DNA of 40,264 bases from an uncultured Coriobacteriaceae bacterium (GTDB lineage: Bacteria; Actinomycetota; Coriobacteriia; Coriobacteriales; Eggerthellaceae), in NCBI GenBank assembly GCA_900552365.1, contig URZP01000005.1:1-40264 (forward strand), in the 5' to 3' direction. Below are positions 17,885 through 26,385 of this stretch, one piece after another. How positions within the stretch are numbered: position 1 is the first letter of the stretch; each line of letters opens with the position of its first letter. The translations under genes and the position numbers were made by a program. The notes under the pieces were generated by a model, which had not been told where the DNA came from, made no database searches, and saw nothing but the letters and a program-made list of their open reading frames with translations.

Positions 17885-19264
17885 TTACAGCTTCAGCATG
17901 CCAAGCGACTGCATGATGTAGGCGATCAGGATAACCACCAGCACGACAGGCGCCACATACTTGATGAGAGCCGACCAAACGTTTGCCAGCTTGAACTCGG
18001 CGGACTCGCGCACTTCGTCGATGATGACCTTGGGCTTGATGATCCAACCGACGAAGATGCAGGTAAGAAGCGCAGCGATAGGCATCATGACCGAGTTGGA
18101 GACGAAGTCCAAGAAGTCGAGGATGCTGGAACCCGGGCCAAGCGGCTCGATGAACGCCAGAGAGCTGTAGCCAAGGTTGACGACGATACCCGCGATGGTG
18201 GTGAAGCCGACGACGATGATCAGGGCGCGACGGCGCGAGCACTGCGTGGCATCGCTGATGACCGAGGTGCAGGTCTCGACCAACGAAAGCGAGCTGGTCA
18301 GAGCGGCGAACAGAACCAACACGAAGAAGACAGTGCCGATAACGCCCGCGACGTTGCCCATGTTCTCGAAAACCTGCGGCAGGATGATGAACATCAGCGA
18401 GGGGCCGGAATTCTGGGCAACCGCCTCGCCCGAACCAAGGGCGGCGAAGGTGGCCGGGACGATCATGAGGCCGGCCAGAAGCGAGATGCCGAACGTGGTG
18501 GAGGCGATCTGGGTGACGCTGGAAGTGAGCTTGGTGGATTTCTCCAAGTAAGAGCCGTAGGTCACCATGATACCCATGGCCAAAGACAAGGTGAAGAACG
18601 TCTGGCCCAAAGCGGCGACGACCAACTCGGGCGAGAACTTGCTGGCGTCGGGGACCAGGTAGTACGAAAGACCGTCCATAGCACCCGGAAGAGTAAGCGA
18701 GTAGACAGCGATGACGGCCGCGATGACGATGAGCAGCGGCATCATGACCATGTTGGCTTTCTCGATGCCGTTGTTAACGCCAAGGGCGACGATGAGATAC
18801 GTCAAGGCCATGAACACCAGCATGCAGGCGACGCTTTCGGGAGCGTTGCCAATGAAACCGGTGAACATCCCGCCGCCGTCGGCCAACGCGTCGGCCCCGC
18901 CGAACGCGTAACCGAACAGGTAGCGCGTGACCCAGCCGCCGATAACGCAGTAGTACGGCACGATGATGAACGGGATAGATGACACGAACACACCGATGAA
19001 TGAGTACTGCTTGCCAAAGGCCTTGAAAGCGCCGATGGAGCTTTGCTTGGTGTGACGACCGAGGGCGGTTTCAAGCAACAGGAGAGCCAAACCGATGGTG
19101 AACGTGAAGAACAAGTACGCAAGCAGGAACGTGCCGCCGCCGTAACGTGCTGCCAGATACGGGAAACGCCACATGCTTCCCAAGCCGACCGCAGAAGCAG
19201 CCGCAGCCAGCACGAACGCCAGCTTGCCCGACCACGTGGCGCGGCCCGTCGTTGAATTTGCCAA
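17885..19264 (-). CDS. NSS/SNF-family sodium-dependent amino-acid (or amine) transporter
   Basis: A 459-residue transporter with 11-12 hydrophobic helices. It starts at TTG 19264, seven bases after AAAGG. The N-terminal segment AAAASAVGLGSMWRFPYLAARYGGG is the NSS helix-1 hallmark, with the unwound Gly region and sodium-binding Ala/Val/Asn-equivalent positions. PYYCVIGGWVTRYL (helix 3), a Gln-Thr-Phe-Phe-Thr-Leu-Ser segment in helix 6, and TSSLSLVET in helix 8 also fit. Bacterial members of this length (MhsT-like) usually import hydrophobic amino acids, tryptophan or methionine. The specific substrate cannot be decided. The leader contains a strong candidate regulatory hairpin. Confidence 0.9.
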   Translation of the reverse strand: MANSTTGRATWSGKLAFVLAAAASAVGLGSMWRFPYLAARYGGGTFLLAYLFFTFTIGLALLLLETALGRHTKQSSIGAFKAFGKQYSFIGVFVSSIPFIIVPYYCVIGGWVTRYLFGYAFGGADALADGGGMFTGFIGNAPESVACMLVFMALTYLIVALGVNNGIEKANMVMMPLLIVIAAVIAVYSLTLPGAMDGLSYYLVPDASKFSPELVVAALGQTFFTLSLAMGIMVTYGSYLEKSTKLTSSVTQIASTTFGISLLAGLMIVPATFAALGSGEAVAQNSGPSLMFIILPQVFENMGNVAGVIGTVFFVLVLFAALTSSLSLVETCTSVISDATQCSRRRALIIVVGFTTIAGIVVNLGYSSLAFIEPLGPGSSILDFLDFVSNSVMMPIAALLTCIFVGWIIKPKVIIDEVRESAEFKLANVWSALIKYVAPVVLVVILIAYIMQSLGMLKL

Positions 19265-19311
19265 TTGATTGCCTTTCTCTAAAGCCGAAGAACGGTACAG
19301 GGCCTGCCCGT

Positions 19312-19363
19312 AAATGATGTCGGGGCATTTCGCGGGGTTGCCGGAAGCGCCTCGACATCATTT
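19312..19363 (-). promoter_or_regulatory. Long hairpin in the leader of the NSS transporter (candidate cis-regulatory RNA)
   Basis: Two perfectly complementary 11-bp arms (19312-19322 and 19353-19363) enclose about 30 nt that can form nested GGC/GCC and CGG/CCG pairs and contain CCGGCAACC. It lies roughly 50 nt before the TTG start, downstream of a possible minus-strand -10 (TATTAT near 19420). There is no U-tract, so it is not a terminator. The rest of the 399-base divergent gap (19265-19663) holds the opposite promoter, one short direct repeat and nothing else I recognise. Confidence 0.5.
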
Positions 19364-19583
19364 GCAACGAACTTGCGCCGTCACGTTCCTTGTTTTTTTG
19401 CGTGATTGCCAATAATACCCTCTTGAAAAGGAATAACCAGCTTATCCGCAGGCAAATCATAGGCATCAGGACGAAATCAACCGCCCAACGCACGCGTCGT
19501 CCAACGCCGCACCGGCAGACCAACCCCGCGCCAATGACATTCGGCGCCGCTTTCCGCCGTCAGCGTTCCGATTTCGCAACAAG

Positions 19584-19614
19584 TTCACCCCGACCTGCAA
19601 AGCGGACATATAAT
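19584..19614 (+). promoter_or_regulatory. Promoter of the CoA-disulfide reductase gene
   Basis: A perfect TATAAT at 19609-19614 stands 50 bp before the start codon. The only -35 candidate is TTCACC at 19584-19589 with a long 19-bp spacer, suggesting dependence on an activator. Confidence 0.45.
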
Positions 19615-19636
19615 GTACAGGTAACTAGGTTGATCC

Positions 19637-19653
19637 ACATTCGATACATTCGA
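19637..19653 (+). repeat. Tandem direct repeat ACATTCGA in the reductase 5' untranslated region
   Basis: ACATTCGA occurs at 19637-19644 and again at 19646-19653, one base apart, between the -10 box and the GGAGAA ribosome site. It could be an operator half-site pair or a chance repeat. Confidence 0.4.
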
Positions 19654-19663
19654 AGGAGAAGCT

Positions 19664-21364
19664 ATGAAAGTTGTAATCATCGGTGGCGTTGCCGGCGGTG
19701 CCAGCGCAGCAGCACGTCTGCGCCGCAACGACGAGAACGCCGAGATCATCATCTTCGAGCGCACCGGCTACATCTCGTATGCCAACTGCGGCGAGCCGTA
19801 CTACATCGGCGGCGTCATCGAAGAGCGCGAGAAGCTCACCGTGCAAACGCCCAAGGGCTTCAAGGAGCGCTTCAACGTCGACGTTCGCGTGAAGTCCGAG
19901 GTCACGGCAATCGACCGCGATGCCAAGAAAGTTCACGTGAAGAACCTCGAAACCGGCGAGGAATACGACGAGAGCTATGACAAGCTCATCCTTTCCCCTG
20001 GCGCCAAGGCAGTCAAGCCCGACGTTCCCGGCGTCGACGACGAGCGCATCTTCTCGCTGCGCACCATCGAGGACACGTTCGCCATCTCCGACTTCGTCGA
20101 GCAGAAGCAGCCGAAAACCGCAATCGTCATCGGTGGTGGCTTCATCGGCCTTGAGGTTGCCGAGAACCTGATGGAGCGCGGCTTGAAGGTTACCGTCCTT
20201 CATCGCGGCGCCCATGTCATGAAGGGCCTTGACGACGGCATCGCTGCCGTTCTACAGAACCGCATGCGCTACGTCGGCCTGCATATGCAGCTGGGCGTCG
20301 ACGTCACCGGTTTCGTCGACAAGGGCGAGCAGCTCGAGGTCGAGATGCGAGATCAAAAGCCCCTTGCAGCCGACATGGTTGTCCTGGCCATTGGCGTTCG
20401 CCCCGAAAACGACCTGGCTGTTGCCTGCGGCTTGGAGACGGGCATCAAGGGCGCCATCGTCGTTGACAAGCAGATGCGCACCAACGATCCCGACATCTAC
20501 GCTGTCGGCGACGCCGTTCAGATCACCAACAGCATCACCGGCAAGCCCGCCGTTGTGCCTTTGGCAGGCCCGGCTAACAAGCAAGGCCGCTTGGTTGCCG
20601 ACGTCATCTGCGGCAAAGACCGCACGTACGCTGGCGCTCAGAACTCCTTCGTCCTGAAGATGGCCGATCTCACCGTTGCCGGCACCGGCCTGTCCTACAA
20701 GGCAGCCATCGCCGAGGGCTACGACGCCGACTTCGTCGTGCTCATGCCCGCCGCCCACGCCACCTACTACCCCGGTGGTCAGGCACTCACCATGGAAGTC
20801 ATCTACGATAAGAAGGACGGCCGAATCCTTGGCGGTCAGTGCGCCGGCTTCAGCGGCGTCGATAAACGCATCGACGTTTTGGCCACGGCCATCAAAGCCA
20901 AGATGACGGGCAACGACCTGACCGAGCTCGACCTTACCTACGCTCCGCCGTATTCTTCCGCTAAGGACCCGGTCAACTACGCAGGCTACATCATCCAGGA
21001 CCTCATGGAGGGCACTTACACCCAGGTTCACTGGGATGCCCTTGACAAGCTGGGCGACGACGACATCATCCTCGATGTCCGTCCCACACTCAACTACAAC
21101 CAGGACCACCTGGACGACGCTATCCATATCGAGCTCGACGAGCTGCGCGATCGCGCGTCCGAGCTGCCGAAGGACAAGAACATCTACGTCCACTGCGTTA
21201 CCGGCCTGCGCAGCTACATTGCCTGCCGCATGCTCGGCCAGATGGGTTACAAGTGTTACAACCTTGCTGGCGGCTTCAACTATTACGACGCGTACGCCAT
21301 GGATCGCGACATCGCGCTTGAGGACATGGGCCCCTGCGGCATCCAGATCCCGACCTTGGCTTAA
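19664..21364 (+). CDS. cdr: CoA-disulfide reductase with C-terminal rhodanese domain
   Basis: A 566-residue flavoprotein. Residues 1-445 are a class III pyridine nucleotide-disulfide oxidoreductase: FAD-binding GGVAGGASAAARLRR at 7, the single redox Cys42 in SYANCGEPYYIGG, NAD(P)H-binding GGGFIGLEVAENL near 164, and VYAVGDA-type FAD contacts (IYAVGDAV near 283). Residues about 470-560 form a rhodanese domain with catalytic Cys511 in HCVTGLRS. CoA-disulfide reductases of this fused type reduce CoA disulfide, CoA-polysulfide or elemental sulfur, linking thiol redox and sulfur metabolism. The gene is monocistronic, with GGAGAA before the ATG and a 15-bp terminator after it. Confidence 0.93.
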   Translation: MKVVIIGGVAGGASAAARLRRNDENAEIIIFERTGYISYANCGEPYYIGGVIEEREKLTVQTPKGFKERFNVDVRVKSEVTAIDRDAKKVHVKNLETGEEYDESYDKLILSPGAKAVKPDVPGVDDERIFSLRTIEDTFAISDFVEQKQPKTAIVIGGGFIGLEVAENLMERGLKVTVLHRGAHVMKGLDDGIAAVLQNRMRYVGLHMQLGVDVTGFVDKGEQLEVEMRDQKPLAADMVVLAIGVRPENDLAVACGLETGIKGAIVVDKQMRTNDPDIYAVGDAVQITNSITGKPAVVPLAGPANKQGRLVADVICGKDRTYAGAQNSFVLKMADLTVAGTGLSYKAAIAEGYDADFVVLMPAAHATYYPGGQALTMEVIYDKKDGRILGGQCAGFSGVDKRIDVLATAIKAKMTGNDLTELDLTYAPPYSSAKDPVNYAGYIIQDLMEGTYTQVHWDALDKLGDDDIILDVRPTLNYNQDHLDDAIHIELDELRDRASELPKDKNIYVHCVTGLRSYIACRMLGQMGYKCYNLAGGFNYYDAYAMDRDIALEDMGPCGIQIPTLA

Positions 21365-21410
21365 CGCCTCGCGCGATTTCGGACCTTCGGGTCTAGCGCT
21401 TTTGCAAACA

Positions 21411-21453
21411 GAAGGAGGGCTCGGACCAAGTCCGAGCCCTCCTTCTTCAGTTT
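21411..21453 (+). terminator. Bidirectional intrinsic terminator between the reductase and copA
   Basis: A perfect 15-bp stem (21411-21425 with 21431-21445) and 5-nt loop is followed by TTCAGTTT on the plus strand. An A-rich flank on the other side makes it usable for the convergent copA transcript. Confidence 0.85.
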
Positions 21454-21484
21454 AGAGTGCGAAATGCGACGAACGCAACACCAA

Positions 21485-21691
21485 CTACGCCATTTCGGCC
21501 TTGTAGCCAGCGGCGGCAATGGCGTCGATCAGCGCCTGATCATCCACATCGCCGTCAAGGGTAACGACGGCGTTCTTGTTCTCAAGACTAACCTGCGCAT
21601 CGGCAACGCCAGCAACGCCCTTCAGCGCCTCGGTTGCATGGGCAACGCAATGGGAGCACATCATTCCTTCGATGTTCACGGTCTTCTGCAT
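21485..21691 (-). CDS. Possible independently translated CopZ-like copper chaperone (internal in-frame start in copA)
   Basis: Within copA, ATG 21691 is preceded by AAAGGA with a 7-base gap, an optimal ribosome site that is also read as the sense codons Gly-Lys-Glu-Thr-Leu. Translation from it would give a 68-residue protein, MQKTVNIEGMMCSHC..., the exact size and motif layout of a CopZ metallochaperone. Either copZ was fused in frame to copA and kept its start, or the site still produces a free chaperone. Internal initiation is inferred from the sequence only. Confidence 0.4.
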   Translation of the reverse strand: MQKTVNIEGMMCSHCVAHATEALKGVAGVADAQVSLENKNAVVTLDGDVDDQALIDAIAAAGYKAEMA

Positions 21692-24151
21692 AAGGGTTTC
21701 CTTTCCATTCTGATCGGGGAGCCCCTGCGGCTCGTCCGAAAGTTCACTTTGGTTGTCAGCCGGTTCATCGGAGGGACGCTCGTCCACGATCACAACCGGC
21801 GCGCCCAAGCTTCCCGTGAAGTCAGCGGGCGGGGTTTTGTCGCCAACGTACTTCACGCTTGAAACGGCCGAGCCAGGAACTTCCCAGCTAGGCTTCCACG
21901 TGCGCAAACGCAACGCGTTGGACACCACCGTGACCGACGAGAACGCCATAGCCGCGGCCGCGATCATCGGGTTCAGCGTGATGCCGGGAACTACGCCAGC
22001 CGCCAGAGGAATGCACACGGCGTTGTAGATAAGCGCCCAGAACAGGTTCTGCTTCACGTTGCGCATAACCGCTTGGGAAAGCTGCAGCGCCGCGGGCACG
22101 TCAAGAAGGTCTGAGCGCATAAGCACCATATCAGCCGACTCCATAGCGATGTCGGTTCCGGCGCCAATGGCGATACCCACATCGGCCGTCGCCAACGCCG
22201 GGGCATCGTTGATGCCGTCGCCCACCATGGCGGTTGCCTCGAACGAGCATTCCTTTGCAACCACTTCGGCCTTCTGGGCAGGAAGAACCTCGGCAATGAC
22301 ACGGTCGACCCCCACCTCACGCTGCACAGCGTGGGCGGTGCGCTCGTGGTCGCCCGTCAGCATGAGCGTGGCGACGCCCATCTTGCGAAGCTCGTCGATG
22401 GCGCGTTTGCTGCTGGGCTTGACCGAATCGGCCAGGAAGATGACGCCCATCACCTTGCCATCGTATGCGAAGAACAAAGGCGTTCGGCCCTGATCGGCGG
22501 CAGCGGTTGCATCAGCAGCGAAAGATTCAAGATCGACGCCGTTCCTTGCCATCATGCGCTCGTTGCCCGCAAGGCAGGAAACACCCTCGATCTGGCCTTT
22601 CACGCCCTGACCGGGGACTTGCTGGAAATCTTCGACCGAGCGAAGAGGCAAATCCTTGTCGGTCGCATGAAGGCAGATGGCCTGCGCAAGCGGATGCTCG
22701 GACATGGTTTCAAGCGATGCGGCAACCGACAGAAGGTCATCGGGAACCACGCCTTCGACGCAGCGGATGTCCACCACCGCAGGGGCGCCGCGCGTGATGG
22801 TTCCCGTCTTGTCCAGAACGACGGTTTTGATCTGCGATGCACGCTGCAGCGACTCGGCGTCTTTCACCAGCACGCCCTTGCGTGCGCCGCGCCCCGTTCC
22901 CACCATGATGGCAGTGGGGGTTGCCAGGCCCAATGCGCACGGGCACGAAATGACCAGCACCGAAACGGCGTGGGTCAGCGCAACCTCAAGGCCGCTGCCC
23001 AACGCGAAGAACCACACCGCGAACGTGACCAGAGCGACCACGATAACCGCAGGCACGAACACACCCGAGATCTTGTCGGCAAGCTCTTCGATGGGCGCCT
23101 TCGACGAGGTCGCGTCGTCGACCATGCGCACGATGCCCGCAAGCGCGGTATCCTCGCCAACGCGCTCGGCGCGCATCTTGAAGTAGCCCGACTTGCTGAC
23201 CGTTGCACCGATCACGGCATCGCCGGCGCTTTTCTCGACGGGGATGGGCTCGCCCGTAACCGCCGACTCGTCAACGCTCGCGACGCCTTCGACAACCGTT
23301 CCGTCAACCGGCACGCTCATGCCCGACTTCACGATAAGGACATCGCCTACCTGCACGTCTTCAACAGGTACCTCGACTTCACCATCATACGTTTCACGCA
23401 AAGCGGTTTTGGGAGCCAAGTCCATCAGCGCCGTGATAGCGTTGGTGGTCTTGCCCTTCGCACGCGCCTCGAAGAACTTTCCCAGCGTGATCAGGGTCAG
23501 GATCATGCCTGCGCCCTCGAAATACAGATCCATCGCCGCCATATGGGCGCTGTCGATGTCGCCCATGCCCAAAGCGAATCCCATGCGATACATCGCGTAA
23601 ATGCCGTAGGCAATAGAGGCCGTCGCACCAAGAGCAACCAGCGAATCCATATTCGGCGAGCCATGGAGCAGGCTTTTGAAACCACCGCGGAAGAACTTGA
23701 AGTTCACGTACACAATGGGAAGCAGCAACAAGAACTCAGTCAGGGCAAACGGCAGGACGTTATGACCCGACAGGAACGCGGGAAGCGGCCAGCCGAACAT
23801 GTGGCCCATCGAGATATAGAACAGCGGGATGCAGAACACAAACGAGAAAATGACGCGAAACCGCATATGGGCAAGCTCCGCTTCGGCCCGCTCGGCTGGA
23901 GTCGGGCCCGCAGGCGCGGCCCTCTTGCCCGAAGAATCCGCCACGCGAGGAATAGCCCCATAGCCCGCCTTCTCGACTGCTGCGGAAACCGCCGCAACCG
24001 TTGCCGGGTTTCCGTCGAACTCGATGTCCATGCTGTTCTTCAGCAAGTTGACGGCGACCTTGCTCACGCCTTCCACCTGCCGCGTCGCCTTATCGACGCG
24101 CGCCTCGCATGCCGCGCACGACATGCCCGTGATGTCGAATGTCTGCTTCAT
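21485..24151 (-). CDS. copA: Copper(I)-translocating P1B-type ATPase CopA with fused C-terminal CopZ-like domain
   Basis: An 888-residue pump from ATG 24151, with AAAGGGGA upstream. The N-terminal heavy-metal domain has Cys12-Ala-Ala-Cys15. The ATPase core follows: VTGEP (actuator), ISCPCALGLATPTAIMVG (ion-path CPC), VLDKTGTITRG (phosphorylated Asp), SEHPLAQAI and GDGINDAPALA. The YN...IPLAAG and MAFSSVTVVSNALRL helices define copper(I) specificity. Unusually, a hydrophilic linker of about 50 residues leads to a second heavy-metal domain at 821-888 with Cys-Ser-His-Cys at 832-835, matching free CopZ in length and motif. It lies 73 bp after csoR under CsoR-type control. The protein exports cytosolic copper. 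Confidence 0.95.
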   Translation of the reverse strand: MKQTFDITGMSCAACEARVDKATRQVEGVSKVAVNLLKNSMDIEFDGNPATVAAVSAAVEKAGYGAIPRVADSSGKRAAPAGPTPAERAEAELAHMRFRVIFSFVFCIPLFYISMGHMFGWPLPAFLSGHNVLPFALTEFLLLLPIVYVNFKFFRGGFKSLLHGSPNMDSLVALGATASIAYGIYAMYRMGFALGMGDIDSAHMAAMDLYFEGAGMILTLITLGKFFEARAKGKTTNAITALMDLAPKTALRETYDGEVEVPVEDVQVGDVLIVKSGMSVPVDGTVVEGVASVDESAVTGEPIPVEKSAGDAVIGATVSKSGYFKMRAERVGEDTALAGIVRMVDDATSSKAPIEELADKISGVFVPAVIVVALVTFAVWFFALGSGLEVALTHAVSVLVISCPCALGLATPTAIMVGTGRGARKGVLVKDAESLQRASQIKTVVLDKTGTITRGAPAVVDIRCVEGVVPDDLLSVAASLETMSEHPLAQAICLHATDKDLPLRSVEDFQQVPGQGVKGQIEGVSCLAGNERMMARNGVDLESFAADATAAADQGRTPLFFAYDGKVMGVIFLADSVKPSSKRAIDELRKMGVATLMLTGDHERTAHAVQREVGVDRVIAEVLPAQKAEVVAKECSFEATAMVGDGINDAPALATADVGIAIGAGTDIAMESADMVLMRSDLLDVPAALQLSQAVMRNVKQNLFWALIYNAVCIPLAAGVVPGITLNPMIAAAAMAFSSVTVVSNALRLRTWKPSWEVPGSAVSSVKYVGDKTPPADFTGSLGAPVVIVDERPSDEPADNQSELSDEPQGLPDQNGKETLMQKTVNIEGMMCSHCVAHATEALKGVAGVADAQVSLENKNAVVTLDGDVDDQALIDAIAAAGYKAEMA

Positions 24152-24223
24152 GTCATTCCCCTTTGAAAAGCGCCAGCAACGTGGCAACCGCGCGGCAATC
24201 ACACGGCAACCGCGCACCGGTTA

Positions 24224-24541
24224 TCAGCTGAATTTCCTGATGAGGCCCATGACCTCTTCGATGACCTCGGTGTCGCCTTTTTTGATTTTCTCGACGACGC
24301 ATGTTTCCAGGTGGTTGGACAGCACCATCTCGGACACGCGATGCACGGCAGCCTCCGCCGCCGCAAGCTGAGTCAGAACGTCGCCGCAATAGCGGTTCTC
24401 CTCGACCATGCGCTTCACGCCGTTTAGCTGGCCAATGGCGCGGTTAAGACGTTTCTGCAGGTCGTCCTGCAGCTCGGCGCTGCGTGCCGTGTCTTTGTAG
24501 CGAGGTGCGTCGCAGCAGCAACCTTCCATCTGATCAACCAT
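24224..24541 (-). CDS. csoR: CsoR-family copper-sensing transcriptional repressor
   Basis: A 105-residue protein from ATG 24541, which has AGG at suitable spacing. The frame extends to ATG 24601, but that codon sits inside an operator, about 11 nt from the predicted transcription start, without a ribosome site. The all-helical CsoR/DUF156 fold shows DLQKRLNRAIGQLNGVKRMVEENRYC and the copper-site triad Cys52, His77, Cys81 (YCGDVL, then SNHLETC). An extra Cys8-Cys9-Cys10 cluster precedes the fold. Apo-CsoR binds the paired palindromes upstream, and copper binding releases it. It is co-transcribed with copA. Confidence 0.9.
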   Translation of the reverse strand: MVDQMEGCCCDAPRYKDTARSAELQDDLQKRLNRAIGQLNGVKRMVEENRYCGDVLTQLAAAEAAVHRVSEMVLSNHLETCVVEKIKKGDTEVIEEVMGLIRKFS

Positions 24542-24592
24542 GATGACCTGCCGTTTCGCCGTGGGAAGCCGTCGTTCCATTTGCTCTTTCAA

Positions 24593-24646
24593 TACCCCCA
24601 TGGGGTGTTTTCGCGTTGATTATAGTACCCCATAGGGGTATGTCAA
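24593..24646 (-). promoter_or_regulatory. CsoR operators and csoR-copA promoter
   Basis: On the minus strand, a consensus TTGACA (24646-24641) and consensus TATAAT (24624-24619) are 16 bp apart. The spacer is almost entirely the palindrome TACCCCTATGGGGTA (24640-24626). A second copy, CACCCCATGGGGGTA, lies at 24607-24593, centred 33 bp downstream (about three helical turns), just after the expected start site. G-tract palindromes of this form are classic CsoR sites. Occupancy of both would block polymerase. Confidence 0.9.
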
Positions 24647-24778
24647 CGGCAAAATGCGCGAACTCACAAAGACGGCCGCCGCGGATACGCGGTTCATACG
24701 TAAGCGACCAGAAGAGCGAACCACACCCGCCGAACCGCGCCTATCGAACCGCGGCGCGAAGCCATCTGCCAAAGCCCC

Positions 24779-26233
24779 TTACGCGCTGATAAGCGCAGGA
24801 ACACCCCGGATCTCGGCACGACTCATCAGTCGCTTGCCCACAGGAACGCCCGCCGCCTGCTGAACGGCGTCGGTCACGGCCGTGCGGTAATTGAACACGT
24901 ACCAGTTCTCGGAGACGTACGCGCCTTCCATGGCCAGCAAGGCGTCGGCCACCTCGGCGGCGTTGAAGCGCCAGTCCATGTCCTGCCTAAGCACGCGCAG
25001 CAAGAAGAACGCAACGTAGCACACCAGGAAGTGCGCCTTAAGATGCGCGCGGGCATCAAGCGGATACGGCGTCTGAATGAAGTCGGCCGAGATCACTTGG
25101 AACGGCTCGTGAACGCGCCACAGCTCTCGATACACGTTGAAGATCGCGGCGTCGGATCGGTCGACCTCGCTCGAAACGATGCAGAACGCCTGAGTTCCCG
25201 TTGCGGACGAACTGCGCAGAGCGATTTCCTTTAGATCGCGCGCCTCGTCGCTCGAATCCGTCAAACGACGTGCGATTCGATGCGATTTGATGCCGTACGC
25301 GCCGTTGCGCGTGCGGTCGTACCCTTCGGGATCGTTGATCCACTCGATAGTCTCGCGCGCAAGCGATTCCGCAGGCTGCAGCAAAACGAAGCCGTCCCCG
25401 TTCGCCGTAAGCGCATCCATGACCGCAACAGCCTCGGGAAGCTGCGCGGCAACCAACATCGCATGCCTGGCGCCCACCTCGTCCTTTAGCGATAGCACCA
25501 GGTCAACCACTTGATCGGCATCCATATCGTACGGAACCATGCGATACGCGTACGGAATGCCGCCGCCATCGATCGCCAAGCACAAACGCGCCCGGCCCTG
25601 AAGACCCATCTCGTCGGGGCCGCCCGAAGCGTCGTCGTCGGGCCAGTTGAACACGTAATTGCTGAAAACGATGCGCACGTTGTCAAGAAGACGCGGCCCG
25701 CGAACCTGATCGTAACGGGCATTCAGCGAGCGGACCAGCGACGACCCCGCCTCGGCCAGATCCTCGAACGAAGCGAACACCTGCGAGTACGAGAAATCAC
25801 AAGCGCGCGTGAACTTGTTTCGGCTGTTCCAGGTTTCGTGCACGGGGACGGCGTGGAGCATACGGGCGGAAACCAGCAACTCAAGCACGCGCCCCGCATG
25901 CGGGTGAAGCGCCAACGACTTGCCTACTCCAAACAGGTCGAGGTAACCCAACGCGATGGCGCTGCCCAACTGGATAGCGCCCGGTCCGTCAGGCTCGATG
26001 CGCTCATCGCGATCGATGGTCAGAAGAACGCTTCCTCCTTGCGCCTCACGCTCGCGGTTCATCTGGGCAACTTGTTGTGTGAAGAAATTAATGGGGTCGG
26101 GGTAAAACCGGACCAGCTCGTCAACATACCCTAAAGACTCAATGGTCTTCGAGCGAACCTTCCCGTCTTGCCGGTAGTTCTGAACGACAGATAGATAAAC
26201 GCGACCGTTTCGCTTCGTTTTCTTCAGGAACAT
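24779..26233 (-). CDS. Intact IS1634-type transposase relative with substituted catalytic residues
   Basis: A 484-residue protein from ATG 26233 with GAGGAAG. The opening KKTKRNGRVYLSVVQNYR...KTIESLGYVDEL, the middle AIDGGGIPYAYRMVP, the YRELWRVHEPFQV...ARAHLKAHFLVCYVAFFLLRVL block, and the ENWYVFNYRTAVTDAV end all match IS1634-family transposases in order. Aligned from memory, the first catalytic Asp (family YDVTNYYFE) is Val189, the second (family VADKGLN) is Ala263, and the Glu of IEESFK is His375 with the following Lys as Ser382. I saw no terminal inverted repeats or target duplication in the flanks. An uninterrupted frame with no active site suggests a domesticated, possibly DNA-binding protein. 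Its role is unknown. Confidence 0.75.
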   Translation of the reverse strand: MFLKKTKRNGRVYLSVVQNYRQDGKVRSKTIESLGYVDELVRFYPDPINFFTQQVAQMNREREAQGGSVLLTIDRDERIEPDGPGAIQLGSAIALGYLDLFGVGKSLALHPHAGRVLELLVSARMLHAVPVHETWNSRNKFTRACDFSYSQVFASFEDLAEAGSSLVRSLNARYDQVRGPRLLDNVRIVFSNYVFNWPDDDASGGPDEMGLQGRARLCLAIDGGGIPYAYRMVPYDMDADQVVDLVLSLKDEVGARHAMLVAAQLPEAVAVMDALTANGDGFVLLQPAESLARETIEWINDPEGYDRTRNGAYGIKSHRIARRLTDSSDEARDLKEIALRSSSATGTQAFCIVSSEVDRSDAAIFNVYRELWRVHEPFQVISADFIQTPYPLDARAHLKAHFLVCYVAFFLLRVLRQDMDWRFNAAEVADALLAMEGAYVSENWYVFNYRTAVTDAVQQAAGVPVGKRLMSRAEIRGVPALISA

Positions 26234-26356
26234 GGCTTCCTCGAATCCTCAAGGCCGAACAAGCCGGCTCAACAGCGCGCGATCTTACGTCGGCAATCGG
26301 CGTCTCGACATGTTTTCTTCACGAACGACGACGATTTGACGTCGCAAACAACGCTG

Positions 26357-26385
26357 TTGCACTACAGTTCCCTACATTATTCTAT
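26357..26385 (+). promoter_or_regulatory. Promoter of the pantothenate gene cluster
   Basis: TTGCAC (26357-26362), a 17-bp spacer, then TTCTAT (26380-26385) lie about 65 bp before panD, with A/T-rich sequence around them. Confidence 0.4.

Noticed and set aside
19312..19363. Assignment of the NSS leader hairpin as a SAM riboswitch
   Set aside because: Apart from GGCAACC it lacks the other SAM-I/IV helices and is much too short.
22331..24166. A 611-codon open frame on the plus strand
   Set aside because: It lies wholly opposite copA, which has every P-type ATPase motif. The plus frame is His/Arg-rich shadow sequence.
24654..24863. Short plus-strand frame next to the csoR promoter
   Set aside because: It has no ribosome site, is Arg/Pro-rich and overlaps the 3' end of the transposase-like gene on the other strand.
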